Shown: positions 7,233 through 15,440 of the stretch, one piece after another
How positions within the stretch are numbered: the first letter of the stretch is position 1
How the letters are laid out: every line of letters starts with the position of its first letter
Source: Clostridia bacterium
GTDB lineage: Bacteria > Bacillota > Clostridia > UMGS1883 > UMGS1540
Length of the DNA: 56,058 nucleotides
Assembly (NCBI GenBank): GCA_017620205.1
Contig: JAFZQX010000043.1
Span: 1 to 56,058 of the forward strand
Direction of reading: 5' to 3'
Made by a program: the position numbers and the translations under genes
Notes under the pieces: generated by a model
The model's database searches: none
Told to the model about the DNA's origin: nothing
The model's input: only the letters and a program-made list of their open reading frames with translations

Positions 7233-7970
7233 TTATTTCTTTTCGAGAGCCCTTGCGAGAACGCATAATATTCTCACGGCGCTTTCTGTAAGATTCAGCT
7301 TTTCGCCGTCGCCGCGAAGCGCGCCCATGTTATAAAGCTTCAAAATATCCTCTCTTGCCCATGCGGGCATCTCGGGAACATAATTATACTTTTTGTTTTC
7401 TTTTTCAAGCGCTTTTAATCTTTCATCAAGCTCTTTTACTGTCTCCATTTCCTCTATCTCCTTTAAATCAAGTCTGCCGTAGCCGAGTATCCGGCTGTAG
7501 TTTTTACTGTACGATTTCTTTGCAACAGCACCGCCGTTTGGTATAACGCCCGCTGTGGACGAAGTATTGCCCTCAACGGTATAGACATGTTCGCCGCTTA
7601 CGCCGTATACATATCCTACGTGGCAGGCAATCCCGCTTGCATCTTTAAAAAAGATTATATCGCCTTCTTTTGGATTTTGCGTTATCCATTTGCCCGCCTT
7701 CTTAAAATATGTAACGCCGTCCGGGCAGTACGCAAAATGCGGCATGATTTTCTCCTGGATTTCGCGCCCCACCGCGCGTTTAACACACTCTGTCACAAAC
7801 ATCGCACACCATGGCTGGCCCTGAAAATTTATGCCGTAATCTTCCTTGTACCATTTGGCGAAAATTGTATAGTTTTTGTCGCCGGCGTTTGCGGTAAAAC
7901 TTAAAAGGTCTTTATCGCTCCTCTTTTCAAGATAGCCTACCCACGACAAAAATTCATCTGTTATTTTCAT
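7233..7970 (-). CDS. Phage endolysin: CHAP-type cysteine amidase with C-terminal SLH-like segment
   Basis: The 245-residue protein has a CHAP/NlpC-like peptidase domain in residues 5-165: catalytic Cys in QPWCAMFV and His in ACHVGYVYG, followed by the VYTVEGNTS motif. A short charged coiled coil (about 175-195) and a segment MPAWAREDILKLYNMGALRGDG (about 200-240) that resembles one S-layer-homology repeat complete it. It would cut peptidoglycan at the end of the lytic cycle. ATG at 7970 is chosen over an in-frame TTG at 7982 because GGAGG sits just upstream of 7970. It overlaps the holin gene by 17 bases, the usual holin-lysin pairing. An SLH-like wall-binding part on a phage lysin is uncommon. 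Confidence 0.88.
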   Translation of the reverse strand: MKITDEFLSWVGYLEKRSDKDLLSFTANAGDKNYTIFAKWYKEDYGINFQGQPWCAMFVTECVKRAVGREIQEKIMPHFAYCPDGVTYFKKAGKWITQNPKEGDIIFFKDASGIACHVGYVYGVSGEHVYTVEGNTSSTAGVIPNGGAVAKKSYSKNYSRILGYGRLDLKEIEEMETVKELDERLKALEKENKKYNYVPEMPAWAREDILKLYNMGALRGDGEKLNLTESAVRILCVLARALEKK

Positions 7971-8388
7971 TTTTGCCTCCAACCTGTTTTTTAAGAATGT
8001 CTATGGCTTCAACTATCGCGGGCGATGTGATACCCATAAGCCCCGCGTTTTCTGTTATGCTTATAAGCTCATTTATAATAAAGCCGATGATCACAGCGTC
8101 TTTTATAAACGCGCATCCGAGATATATGTCAAGCCTTTGTGCTATGACTACAAACATAAGCTCGGCTATCTTTTTTATAATTCCTTTAAATGCCGCAGAG
8201 GAGCTGAGTGTTCCCGTTTCCGTTTTGGAGGACCTATGGAATATGAGCGCCAGAGCCAACCCCATTAAAAAGTCTATTACCATAAACAGAATAAGCGTAA
8301 CAAGATCCGCCGTAAAGCCGCCCAAAAGATACGAAATATATCCGCCGATTGCGGCGCATATACCGCAAATTATATTTTTTACAGTCAT
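7954..8388 (-). CDS. Phage holin (TcdE/Cp-1 family)
   Basis: The 144-residue membrane protein has three to four hydrophobic segments (residues 4-38, 75-90, 95-115). The pattern TLILFMVIDFLMGLALALI, then SSAAFKGIIKKIAELMFVVIA, then a short conserved helix, matches the toxin-secretion/phage lysis holin family (Cp-1/TcdE). It would form membrane lesions that release the downstream endolysin. GGGAGAGGA precedes the ATG. Its start lies 20 bases after a terminator-like hairpin (8407-8439), so the lysis pair may be partly insulated from the virion genes. Confidence 0.88.
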   Translation of the reverse strand: MTVKNIICGICAAIGGYISYLLGGFTADLVTLILFMVIDFLMGLALALIFHRSSKTETGTLSSSAAFKGIIKKIAELMFVVIAQRLDIYLGCAFIKDAVIIGFIINELISITENAGLMGITSPAIVEAIDILKKQVGGKNENNR

Positions 8389-8406
8389 TTTTTATAATCC
8401 TCTCCC

Positions 8407-8439
8407 AAAAAGCCGCCGCTTTTAATATAAGCGGCGGCT
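8407..8439 (-). terminator. Hairpin terminator ahead of the holin gene
   Basis: AGCCGCCGCT (8411-8420) pairs with AGCGGCGGCT (8430-8439). On the minus strand the stem ends in a short T run (8407-8410). It lies between the 47-residue gene and the holin gene. Confidence 0.6.
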
Positions 8440-8446
8440 TCTGTAA

Positions 8447-8590
8447 TTACACCTCTTCGGTTTCATACCAATTATCTTCATTGTCTATGGGAGATATATA
8501 AACTTTCTTGCCGTAAACCTCGCCGTTTGTTATAAGAAAGCCGGGCTCTGCTTCGAGTATTACTATATCCCCCGAATTACTTTTTATCAT
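8447..8590 (-). CDS. Small phage protein, 47 residues
   Basis: A short gene with a good ribosome site (GAGGTG) encoding MIKSNSGDIVILEAEPG...DNWYETEEV. It is rich in acidic and aromatic residues, with no membrane segment and no recognised domain. It starts 11 bases after the preceding 92-residue gene, is co-directional with the late genes and ends just before the hairpin at 8407-8439. Similar very small proteins (XkdX-like) often lie between fibre genes and holin genes in Firmicutes phages; membership of that group is only a guess from size and position. Confidence 0.6.
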   Translation of the reverse strand: MIKSNSGDIVILEAEPGFLITNGEVYGKKVYISPIDNEDNWYETEEV

Positions 8591-8600
8591 TTTAAACACC

Positions 8601-8879
8601 TCAGATTATAATACTCCAGTTTTTCTCCGCCGCCGAAATAATTGCATCCTCGGATAAATCCTGCGGCGCGCCGTTTATGATAAATGACGCCGGCGTATCA
8701 AGGTGCGGCAAAGCCTCTAAAAGCCGCGCCGCATCGTCTGTGCTCCAAAGATACGGCTCACGTGCCTCAACACTTCCTCCGTTTGCCAAAAGCTCAAACA
8801 CCTTGCCGTCCGCGCTCAGGCGCATTATGTATTCTCCGTCTTCTCTTTTCAGTATTTCGTCAAATCTAAATTCTTTCAT
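8601..8879 (-). CDS. Hypothetical phage protein, 92 residues
   Basis: The start at 8879 (MKEFRFDEILKREDGEY) is preferred to an ATG at 8939, because the latter overlaps the upstream gene by 56 bases and gives an arginine-rich nonsense-like extension. The protein is mixed alpha/beta without membrane segments. It contains YIMRLSADGKVFELLANGG, which looks like part of a beta-sheet domain, and STDDAARLLEALPHLD. No family is recognised. Its place between a coiled-coil virion protein and the lysis genes suggests a minor virion or assembly role. Confidence 0.6.
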   Translation of the reverse strand: MKEFRFDEILKREDGEYIMRLSADGKVFELLANGGSVEAREPYLWSTDDAARLLEALPHLDTPASFIINGAPQDLSEDAIISAAEKNWSIII

Positions 8880-8883
8880 AATC

Positions 8884-10020
8884 TTATTTGCCGTATAGTG
8901 CCTTAAAATATGAAGTTGCCTGCGCCTTAGAAATGTCAAGATCGTTTTGGAGCCTTGCTATCTCTTTTTTTGCTTCCGCTTCAAGCCTTATTTTTTCTTT
9001 ATCCTGTTCAAAACTGCGTTCTGATTTTGCCGCGTCTATTTCGCCTTTTGTTAAGGCCATTTGCATATCGTGTTCGTTCTGAAGTTTCAGCTTTTCAAGC
9101 TCTTGTGCGCGGCTCTCTATTTTTTCTCTGGCGCTCTCCGTAAGCGTTCCGGGCGGAACGCCGAGTATTTCCGCGTCACGTCCGTTTACGGTGCCGAATG
9201 CTTTGGCTCTTTTAACAGCCATATTAACATCGTCCGCAATTTCCTTCAGCATATTATTCTCACGCTTTGCCTCAAGCTCCGCCGCTTTATAATCGCTTTC
9301 TTCTCTTGTTTTAAAAGCGTTTCTCTCGTTTTCGTCAAGATTTTTCATAGCGTAAAGCGTTGTGCGCAGTTTCTCGTTTTCATCTTTATACTTCTCGTAA
9401 TCCGCCTTCCTGAATTCAGGCATAAGCTTTGCCGCCCCTTCCGAGGCGTAATGCGAAATAAGAGAGTCGGACGTTATCCCGCGCGAACCCATATCCGCTT
9501 TCGCGTTTCTTACATAATCGGCATACGCTTTTTGGTAGTCCTCGTCTTTTTCGGGATCGTAGCCTTCATATTTATTATTCATAAGCTCCTTTAAAACTTT
9601 GCGTTCAAGGTCTTCATAGGGGTTTTTATACCGTTCTTTTTTAAGGGAATCCACATAATCGCTTTTGCCGTAAATAATGCCGCCGATATTAGCTAAATTT
9701 TCGTCGTCAACATTATATGTTTTTCCGTTTACGGCAAGCTGGCCCGTTTTGGAATTATAACCGACGCTCTCCGTCGGCGAGAGCGTGTTTCTTACAGCGC
9801 TCCAGCCTTCGCCCGCGGCAAGTCCGTTTTTTGAAAGCAAAGAATATATATCTTTCGTGCTGCCGGCGTAGTATCTGTTGTCATCGCCGAGTGTAAACCC
9901 CTCCGATCCGATATTTACCGTCTTGCCGTTTTTGCCTTTTACCGTTACGCCGCCCGTTTTACCGTCATACCCAACGGCAAAACCCAACCGTTCCAAAGTA
10001 TCTCTGACCGATACAGCCAT
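8884..10020 (-). CDS. Virion-associated protein: stalk-like repeats plus long coiled coil
   Basis: The 378-residue protein begins with two beta-rich repeats that each contain VGYxxKTGxxxVxGK (about residues 16-40 and 85-105), resembling the copper-amine-oxidase N-terminal stalk fold. The rest (about 130-378) is nearly all charged helix with heptads (EKIESRAQELEKLKLQNEHD; KEKIRLEAEAKKEIARLQND). Its position after the fibre-like gene and before the lysis genes, and its helical nature, would fit an ejection/internal virion or tail-tip protein of a short-tailed phage. No catalytic motif is seen. The function is an inference; the stalk-like repeats are seen directly. Confidence 0.65.
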   Translation of the reverse strand: MAVSVRDTLERLGFAVGYDGKTGGVTVKGKNGKTVNIGSEGFTLGDDNRYYAGSTKDIYSLLSKNGLAAGEGWSAVRNTLSPTESVGYNSKTGQLAVNGKTYNVDDENLANIGGIIYGKSDYVDSLKKERYKNPYEDLERKVLKELMNNKYEGYDPEKDEDYQKAYADYVRNAKADMGSRGITSDSLISHYASEGAAKLMPEFRKADYEKYKDENEKLRTTLYAMKNLDENERNAFKTREESDYKAAELEAKRENNMLKEIADDVNMAVKRAKAFGTVNGRDAEILGVPPGTLTESAREKIESRAQELEKLKLQNEHDMQMALTKGEIDAAKSERSFEQDKEKIRLEAEAKKEIARLQNDLDISKAQATSYFKALYGK

Positions 10021-10087
10021 GTTTTCACAACCTTTCTGCCCGCAATAATTTTACCGTTTTATCTGCGGGCCGATAAAACTTATGATC

Positions 10088-10720
10088 TTATCTGTAATGC
10101 ACCGGATAGTTTATCCCGTTTATTGTTACATACGCGTTTCCGTCCGCCGCTACCGCGAACGGATAACCTTCGGTGCTTATAACGCCGTCAAGCGTGCTGA
10201 AGCAAACCTTTTCTGCGATAATACGAAGCGTCACCTTGCCCTGTGCATCTTTCAGCGCTTCAATACGCACTTTTTTCGCATCATCATACTCGTCGTCGTA
10301 AAACTGGATTTTCTTTATTCCTTCGCCGTTTTCATCCCTGCCTATATACAGGTTGTCACCTACAGACGCATCCCTCGCGGTTTCTATGTCGCCGCTGAAC
10401 ACGGCGTCGCCGGTTGAGGACAACTCTATTGATTTGCGCCCCGATGCGTTATTTAAAGTAAAATTGAAATTCCCCTCACCGTCCGATCCCAATTCAAGCC
10501 GTATATTATCGTCTCTGTCACGCATAATAAGCTTGGCGCCGTCTATTTCGGTATAACCGTCAGAGGACGCTATTTTCGTCTTGTCCGTCTGAAGGGATTT
10601 TACGTTTTGCGAATTTAGGGACGAAAACATAACGTCAAGTGTTTTATAAAGTCTTATCAGAGCCGTTTCAACGTCTCCGCCGGTAACGCCCTGCATACTG
10701 TCAGCCGTAAAGTCTGCCAT
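10088..10720 (-). CDS. Fibre/receptor-binding-like phage protein
   Basis: A 210-residue protein. The N-terminal part (1-50) is helical. Then come DGYTEIDGAKLIMRDRDDNIRLELG and SGRKSIELSSTGDAVFSGDIETARDASVGDNLYIG, the repeating beta pattern found in trimeric phage fibres and tail proteins, where 'G-D-A-x-F-S-G-x-I' marks a beta-helix or shaft turn. The C-terminus is beta-rich and small. A clear AGAGGTGAAG ribosome site lies before the ATG. It lies 12 bases after the hub-like gene. A role as short tail fibre or as an attachment point for one is inferred; it is too short to be a full tailspike enzyme. Confidence 0.65.
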   Translation of the reverse strand: MADFTADSMQGVTGGDVETALIRLYKTLDVMFSSLNSQNVKSLQTDKTKIASSDGYTEIDGAKLIMRDRDDNIRLELGSDGEGNFNFTLNNASGRKSIELSSTGDAVFSGDIETARDASVGDNLYIGRDENGEGIKKIQFYDDEYDDAKKVRIEALKDAQGKVTLRIIAEKVCFSTLDGVISTEGYPFAVAADGNAYVTINGINYPVHYR

Positions 10721-10732
10721 ATCTTCACCTCT

Positions 10733-12118
10733 TTAATAAGTTTTATTCTTTGCACGCATATAAACAGACACATCGTATATAGCGGCATTCCCCGTGCCGC
10801 TTAAAGAAATTTGAAACGTGTCGCTTTGCGAGAAAAGCTTTGGGTGCAGATTTACCGAGAATATTTTTCTTCCCGACAAACCGCTTCTGCCGAGTACGGA
10901 ATACTCTGCTTCACTCTCCTCGTTTTCATCGTTTTTTATTTTTATATTTAAGCTGCCCGTTATATCTCCCAAAACATTAATTCTGCGAAGCGACAGCTTT
11001 TTCGCCGCGTCAATTTTAAAAACTTTACTGCTCCAGCTCCACGAAATCTCTTCATTTGAGTTTTCATCCCAAAGCTTATATATTTTGCCGTTTGCCGCGG
11101 CACCGTACAGATTGTCACCCAAAACTGCGAAAAATTTAAACTGCGTATTATCCTCAACATACCACTGCCCCGTTTTAAGGGAAAGCGTGCAGTTTATATA
11201 CGAGCCGCCCTTTTGCGGCAGGCAGATTATATATCTTTCACCGTCAGTACCTGCCGCCGCAAGAGTCACGCGCGACATATCAATATTTTTTATATACTTT
11301 TCTATAGGCGCGCTTATTGTTTTCGGCAGCGCTCCGCCCGAATACGAGCATACGCCTTCGGACGAGAGAAACAAAAGGTTTCCGCAGTCAACAACCGTAT
11401 TATACGCTATACAGCCTATACTCTCCGAGCCCGATATCATCTTATAACTGTCCGGCGTGTTGCCGTAAAGCTCCGAGTATGAATGCGGTTTAAAATAAAT
11501 AAGATGACCCGCAAAAACCTTAATGGCGCTCCCGTTTTCTCCGTTTTGCGTTATGACGGTTTGGGTGAGTCCGTCGTCTATATCAAACCACACCGTCCTG
11601 TCCATAATGCCGCCGAGATCAAGCTCAGCGTTTTCCGAAAAAGCGGCGCAAATTCTGCCGTTTACTGTCTCGAGCATATCACATTGCGGCATACAAATTT
11701 CACTGCCGCTTACCGCACTTCCGTTTTCAAATTTAACGTAATACGAATGCGTTTTATCTATGCCGTCCCGGGTTACCTTATCGCCGCAGCAGAGTATGCT
11801 CCTGTCCAGAAAATATATCATATCGTATCTGCCCGTGGGGCTTTCGGCAACCACCATGATATCTTTCCATTCATTGTCAAAATATCTCCATTTGCAGACG
11901 CCGCCTGTCTTCTCAACACAGCATAAATACTTACCCTCCAAAACGCTCATATATAATATCTCGCCCTGAAGGGACGTATACTCTGTTCTGCCCTCTCTTG
12001 TTTTAAGCGAGGGATATGAAACCGCTGATATGTTTTTCATTTCCGGAGAGTTTTTCGGATTGCAGCAAATTGGCGCCGCTTCCGTAAAGACGCCGAGAAA
12101 TTCTGATATAAGAGGCAC
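10733..12118 (-). CDS. Beta-propeller tail hub / DNA-stabilisation-like protein (P22 gp10 type by analogy)
   Basis: The 461-residue protein is almost wholly beta, with repeating segments that end in Y or W ([59 protein letters not shown]), as in a beta-propeller. Its length and place after portal, coat and terminase match P22 gp10, the tail hub that plugs the portal in short-tailed phages, although detailed homology cannot be proven by eye. The GTG at 12118 has only a weak ribosome site. The frame stays open upstream to an ATA codon at 12152-12154 placed six bases after a strong GGGAGGGG, so translation may begin there, adding 12 residues. Confidence 0.68.
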
Positions 12119-12169
12119 TGTTTTTTTTCCGGGGTTTTTTATATACGGTTTTATAGTTATCCCCTCCCT

Positions 12170-12418
12170 TTATTTATAAAGCCCACGCTTCGCGTATTCG
12201 CGAAGCGTAGTATCCATCACGCCGTGATAGCCGCAGTAAGGACAGCGCCCTATCTTTTTTTCAGCGTAACCCATGTCGCGCAGCGCCACTCTTTCACAGC
12301 GCGGACACACGGGATTGTCGCCCATTTTTTCAATATCGAGTCCTTTATAATACTCATGGCGCAAAACTCTTTGGTATACGCTTTTCGGAAGATAAATAGG
12401 TTTATTTATCCGATTCAT
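12170..12418 (-). CDS. Small zinc-ribbon protein between terminase and hub genes
   Basis: An 82-residue basic protein with CPRCERVALRDMGYAEKKIGRCPYCG (two CxxC pairs 20 residues apart), a typical zinc ribbon. The N-terminal half (KPIYLPKSVYQRVLRHEYYKGLD) is helical. It begins four bases after the large terminase gene with an AGAGAGGTT ribosome site, so it belongs to the same operon. Small zinc proteins at this place occur in several Firmicutes phages, with no proven role; a part in packaging is possible but not shown by the sequence. Confidence 0.7.
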   Translation of the reverse strand: MNRINKPIYLPKSVYQRVLRHEYYKGLDIEKMGDNPVCPRCERVALRDMGYAEKKIGRCPYCGYHGVMDTTLREYAKRGLYK

Positions 12419-12422
12419 ATTA

Positions 12423-13754
12423 TTAACCTCTCTTCTTTATCCGGTTTTCTTGTTTTTTCATATCTTCTAATTCCGTTTTTGTGTAAAAGCCGCGCAGTTT
12501 TTCTTTTTTATCTGCGCTTTGCGGTCTTGACATTATTCCGTAGCGGAGGCTCTCGGGCGCGTGCGTTATCTCATGCGGCATATCCGAAGCGTCTCCGTTT
12601 CCGCTTTTGTCAAACGTAAGTGCCGGGAGAGTGCGGCATAAATTGCGGCAGGTTGAGAATATCCTTATCTTCCGTCCTCCGCTTCCGCGAAGGTATTCGC
12701 GCAGAACGCGCCAGCCGGGTATTCTGCGGTTGTCGGCGCGGGCAAGGCCCGAAAGCCCCGCCCGCGCCATAATCTCAATACCCGAAAAGCCCGTGTCCTG
12801 CCGCCTGTTCCATAAATCGGGCGATGCGGCTATATAAGAAATATTCTCGTTTTCGCACATCTCTTTTATCTTTGCCGCCGCTTCTGAAAGGGTCAAACCC
12901 GTTTCGTAAAGCTCGCGGTAAACGAAAACCTCACCGAGATCCGATACGGCGTATAAAAGGCACGCCGTCATGTCAAGACCGTAGTCAAGAGACGCAAAAC
13001 GCTTGTAGTATTTCGGCAAAGGGAAAGGCGAAACTACGTGCTCATCCCTTGAAAACTCGGGGAAGAACTGTCCCTCGAATATGTCCCAGTCTCCGTATAA
13101 AAGAGCTTTTTTCTCATTTTCGGGCAAAGCTTCAAGTCTTTTCATATACTCCGGATCACTTTCCATTAAAAAACCGTTATCCGTAAGCTTTGCCGGTATG
13201 AACACCCTTGTTCTTCCTCCTATTTTAACCGGTTCGCCGGGAGGCGCAATATCGATAAACCTCTCCTTCACCCAGGCATGTCCCACGCTGCCGGGGTTTG
13301 TTGAGCTTTTTATCTGTTTCGGAAAATTATTTACGCCCCTTATTCTGCTTTGCATATACATATACTGATACTCGGAAAAATGCGTAAGCTCATCAAAGCG
13401 GATTATGTCATATTCAGCTGACTGATACTGCGTTACGGCGCTGTCGTTTGAAAGGTAACCGAATTCAATTACAGAGCCGTTTTTAAATGTCATACGGTGT
13501 TTTGCGGCGTTATAGCTGCAGAGCGTTTTGGGGATTATTTCCTGCGCGGTAAGTATAAGGGAGCGTTCCAGCTCGGGGAAGGAAGTTCTTAGTATGAGCT
13601 GTTTAATCCCCTCATATTTAAGCGCACATAAAAACGCGTCCACAATCTGCCCGAAGCTTTTGCCGCCGCCTGCGGCGCCGCCGTATAAAACCTCGTCACA
13701 ATCAGCGTCAATAAACTGCTTTTGCTTTTTTGTGAGCTTTATGTCAACTTGCAA
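12423..13754 (-). CDS. terL: Phage terminase large subunit
   Basis: This 443-residue packaging motor has an N-terminal ATPase with a Walker A motif GGAAGGGKS (25-33) and a Walker B strand YDIIRFDE (115-122), then the coupling motif SSTNPGS (150-156). The C-terminal nuclease has the first acidic centre in SLDYGLD (255-261), a second in SPDLW and a third in the DMPHEITHAPESLRYGI segment. All key residues are present, so it appears functional. Start TTG at 13754. It lies downstream of the coat gene, whereas in most tailed phages it precedes the portal gene next to the small subunit. Confidence 0.95.
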   Translation of the reverse strand: MQVDIKLTKKQKQFIDADCDEVLYGGAAGGGKSFGQIVDAFLCALKYEGIKQLILRTSFPELERSLILTAQEIIPKTLCSYNAAKHRMTFKNGSVIEFGYLSNDSAVTQYQSAEYDIIRFDELTHFSEYQYMYMQSRIRGVNNFPKQIKSSTNPGSVGHAWVKERFIDIAPPGEPVKIGGRTRVFIPAKLTDNGFLMESDPEYMKRLEALPENEKKALLYGDWDIFEGQFFPEFSRDEHVVSPFPLPKYYKRFASLDYGLDMTACLLYAVSDLGEVFVYRELYETGLTLSEAAAKIKEMCENENISYIAASPDLWNRRQDTGFSGIEIMARAGLSGLARADNRRIPGWRVLREYLRGSGGRKIRIFSTCRNLCRTLPALTFDKSGNGDASDMPHEITHAPESLRYGIMSRPQSADKKEKLRGFYTKTELEDMKKQENRIKKRG

Positions 13755-13778
13755 TTAAATCACGCCTTTAAAGATGCG

Positions 13779-14699
13779 CTACTCTTCCGCGCCCGTAGAG
13801 CCGACAAGACCTCTCCAATCAACATAGCCGCAGTCAAAACGGCAGTAGCCGTAAAATCTGTAATCCATTTTATTATCGATTTTCTCGCTGTCAAAAATGG
13901 GTTTTTCACGCCAGAGGAACATGAGGTTGTCCATAGAACCGTCCTGAACGTACCAGATTTTATTGCCCGACGTATCGTCTGCAAGGTAGTCCCAAACAAG
14001 TATTTCCATATTCGGAACTGTGTTTACGTCATTATTGTTCGTGCCCGCCTGAAGCGTTGAGCCTATAAGTGCGCGTGCGGTAAACTCCCAGTCGGGGTGA
14101 ACAACAAGTCTGTTTGCGTGCGCCGCCACAAGTACGCCCGCCTCATCCTGCTGCAGACGCATTTTAGTTAGTGCCGCCTTTAAGTTTTCATCGGTTAAGC
14201 CGCCTTCAATTATGTTGTCGCCCGTGTCCGAAGAATTTATAAGCGGATGCGAATCGGAAAAAAGCGGAACGCCGTCATAACCGTTTTGCGAAAAGCCGTT
14301 TATCAAAACGTCTGCGGCGTTACTCTCCTCCGTTGCCGCAAGACCGCGCGCCAGCTTCTGCGCGCTGCCGCCTTTGCCCGCACCTTTAAATACGTTATAC
14401 TGGTCGTCCTGAACAAGCTCCCATGTAACCTCATACGCCTTGTCAAAACGTCTCGCGGTAAACGTTGCCGTATCGCCTTCGGCAATATCGGATAAATTAA
14501 AGTCGGAACCTTCTGTGTTTGAATCCCACTGACCAAACGCGCCGAGATGCGGATATGTAGCCTGCTTCGCTTCCATAGTGTCAATCTTGAAAGTTTTGTC
14601 GTACTGCTTCTTTTTCTCGTCATAGCTTTCAAAGAATATTTTCTTATGGACAGGTGTTAAAAGCTCGCCAAAACTTGATCTCGTCATTTTATTTGCCAT
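13779..14699 (-). CDS. Phage major capsid (coat) protein
   Basis: The 306-residue protein has the N-terminal MTRSSFGELLTPVHKKIFFESY, a central GDTATFTARRFDKAYEVTWELVQDD and the PLFSDSHPL motif seen in the Mu gpT-like / HK97-fold capsid group. It ends with the DYRFYGYCRFDCGYVDWRGLVG segment. It follows the scaffold gene with a TAATG stop-start overlap, as expected for translational coupling. Family placement rests on motif memory and on the scaffold-coat order; that it is the major capsid protein is well supported. Confidence 0.88.
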   Translation of the reverse strand: MANKMTRSSFGELLTPVHKKIFFESYDEKKKQYDKTFKIDTMEAKQATYPHLGAFGQWDSNTEGSDFNLSDIAEGDTATFTARRFDKAYEVTWELVQDDQYNVFKGAGKGGSAQKLARGLAATEESNAADVLINGFSQNGYDGVPLFSDSHPLINSSDTGDNIIEGGLTDENLKAALTKMRLQQDEAGVLVAAHANRLVVHPDWEFTARALIGSTLQAGTNNNDVNTVPNMEILVWDYLADDTSGNKIWYVQDGSMDNLMFLWREKPIFDSEKIDNKMDYRFYGYCRFDCGYVDWRGLVGSTGAEE

Positions 14700-15148
14700 T
14701 ATTCATTACCTCTTTTCTTATATTTAAGATAATCCGCTATCGTCATACCGGCTTTTTTCGCAGCCCATATCTCGTCCGGTGACAAAACACCGCCCTCTTC
14801 CGGCTCCGCGCTGTTGCCGCCTTGCGATAAAGCTGAAATTTTAGCTTTGTTTTTCTGCTCTTTTGCCATAAGATCTCTTGCCTTTTCCTCCGCGAAAAGA
14901 GCTCGGTATGCTTCTTTTGCGCTGACGCCGTGACGGCGCGCATAATCGAGAACCTCGGAAAGCTTATCTTCTATATCTCCGTAATACGGATCGTCGCGGA
15001 GTGAAAGCGCCTCGCGCCTTTCCGTATCGTCCTGTTCATACTGAGAAAGCTTTCTTTTTAGACTTTCAATCTGTTCACGGTAACGCTTTATAAGTTCTAT
15101 TATCTGAGCGTTATCGCCTCCTTCATGCATTCTAGCATCTTCGTTCAT
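14699..15148 (-). CDS. Phage scaffolding protein
   Basis: A 149-residue, highly charged and helical protein with an N-terminal coiled coil (residues 15-50, IIELIKRYREQIESLKRKLSQYEQ), a middle helical part and a basic C-terminus (YLKYKKRGNE). Such a layout, immediately before the coat gene, is typical of internal scaffolds that bind the coat protein by a basic C-terminal tail. AAGGAGG precedes the ATG. The promoter found at 15398-15428 could drive this gene and the coat gene separately from the portal gene. Confidence 0.78.
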   Translation of the reverse strand: MNEDARMHEGGDNAQIIELIKRYREQIESLKRKLSQYEQDDTERREALSLRDDPYYGDIEDKLSEVLDYARRHGVSAKEAYRALFAEEKARDLMAKEQKNKAKISALSQGGNSAEPEEGGVLSPDEIWAAKKAGMTIADYLKYKKRGNE

Positions 15149-15200
15149 TTTAAAACCTCCTTATAAATATGATACTGACTGTGAGAGCTGAAAAGCAGCG

Positions 15201-15370
15201 TAGATTGTTCAAACTGAACCCGAAGCTGTATACAGATACTGCGAGAGGTGAAGTTTGTTCAAAACGCGGAGCTTCTTTCTTGCGGGATTTGCAAAATGCA
15301 AATCCCTTCAAAAAGCTTTTAATATTTATTGCGCTATAAAATAATGTTTATTTTTGCTCCGCGCGGTATA
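15201..15370 (-). repeat. Structured dispersed repeat, copy 5, inside the phage operon
   Basis: On the minus strand, CGCGGAGC (15265-15272) and GCTCCGCG (15356-15363) form the main stem and enclose a hairpin (15284-15306). The core has the inner hairpin 15225-15242 and the conserved 3' part is degenerate (15201-15222). It lies between the portal and scaffold genes, co-directional with them. The stem sequence is wholly different from that of the other copies but sits at the same place in the architecture. Confidence 0.68.
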
Positions 15371-15397
15371 CGCGCTTTTATGTCTCTCCCTGCCGCA

Positions 15398-15440
15398 ATT
15401 ATATAGTATTACTATCTGATGCTGACAAACAATGGTCAAA
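15398..15440 (-). promoter_or_regulatory. Phage late-type promoter with CCATTGTTTGTCA box
   Basis: On the minus strand TTGTCA (15423-15428), a 17-base spacer and TATATA (15400-15405; an overlapping TATAAT lies at 15398-15403) form a promoter upstream of the scaffold and coat genes. The -35 box lies within CCATTGTTTGTCA, part of a 20-base stretch (15421-15440) that recurs exactly, in the other orientation, at 48949-48968. The portal stop codon lies within it. Confidence 0.65.
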
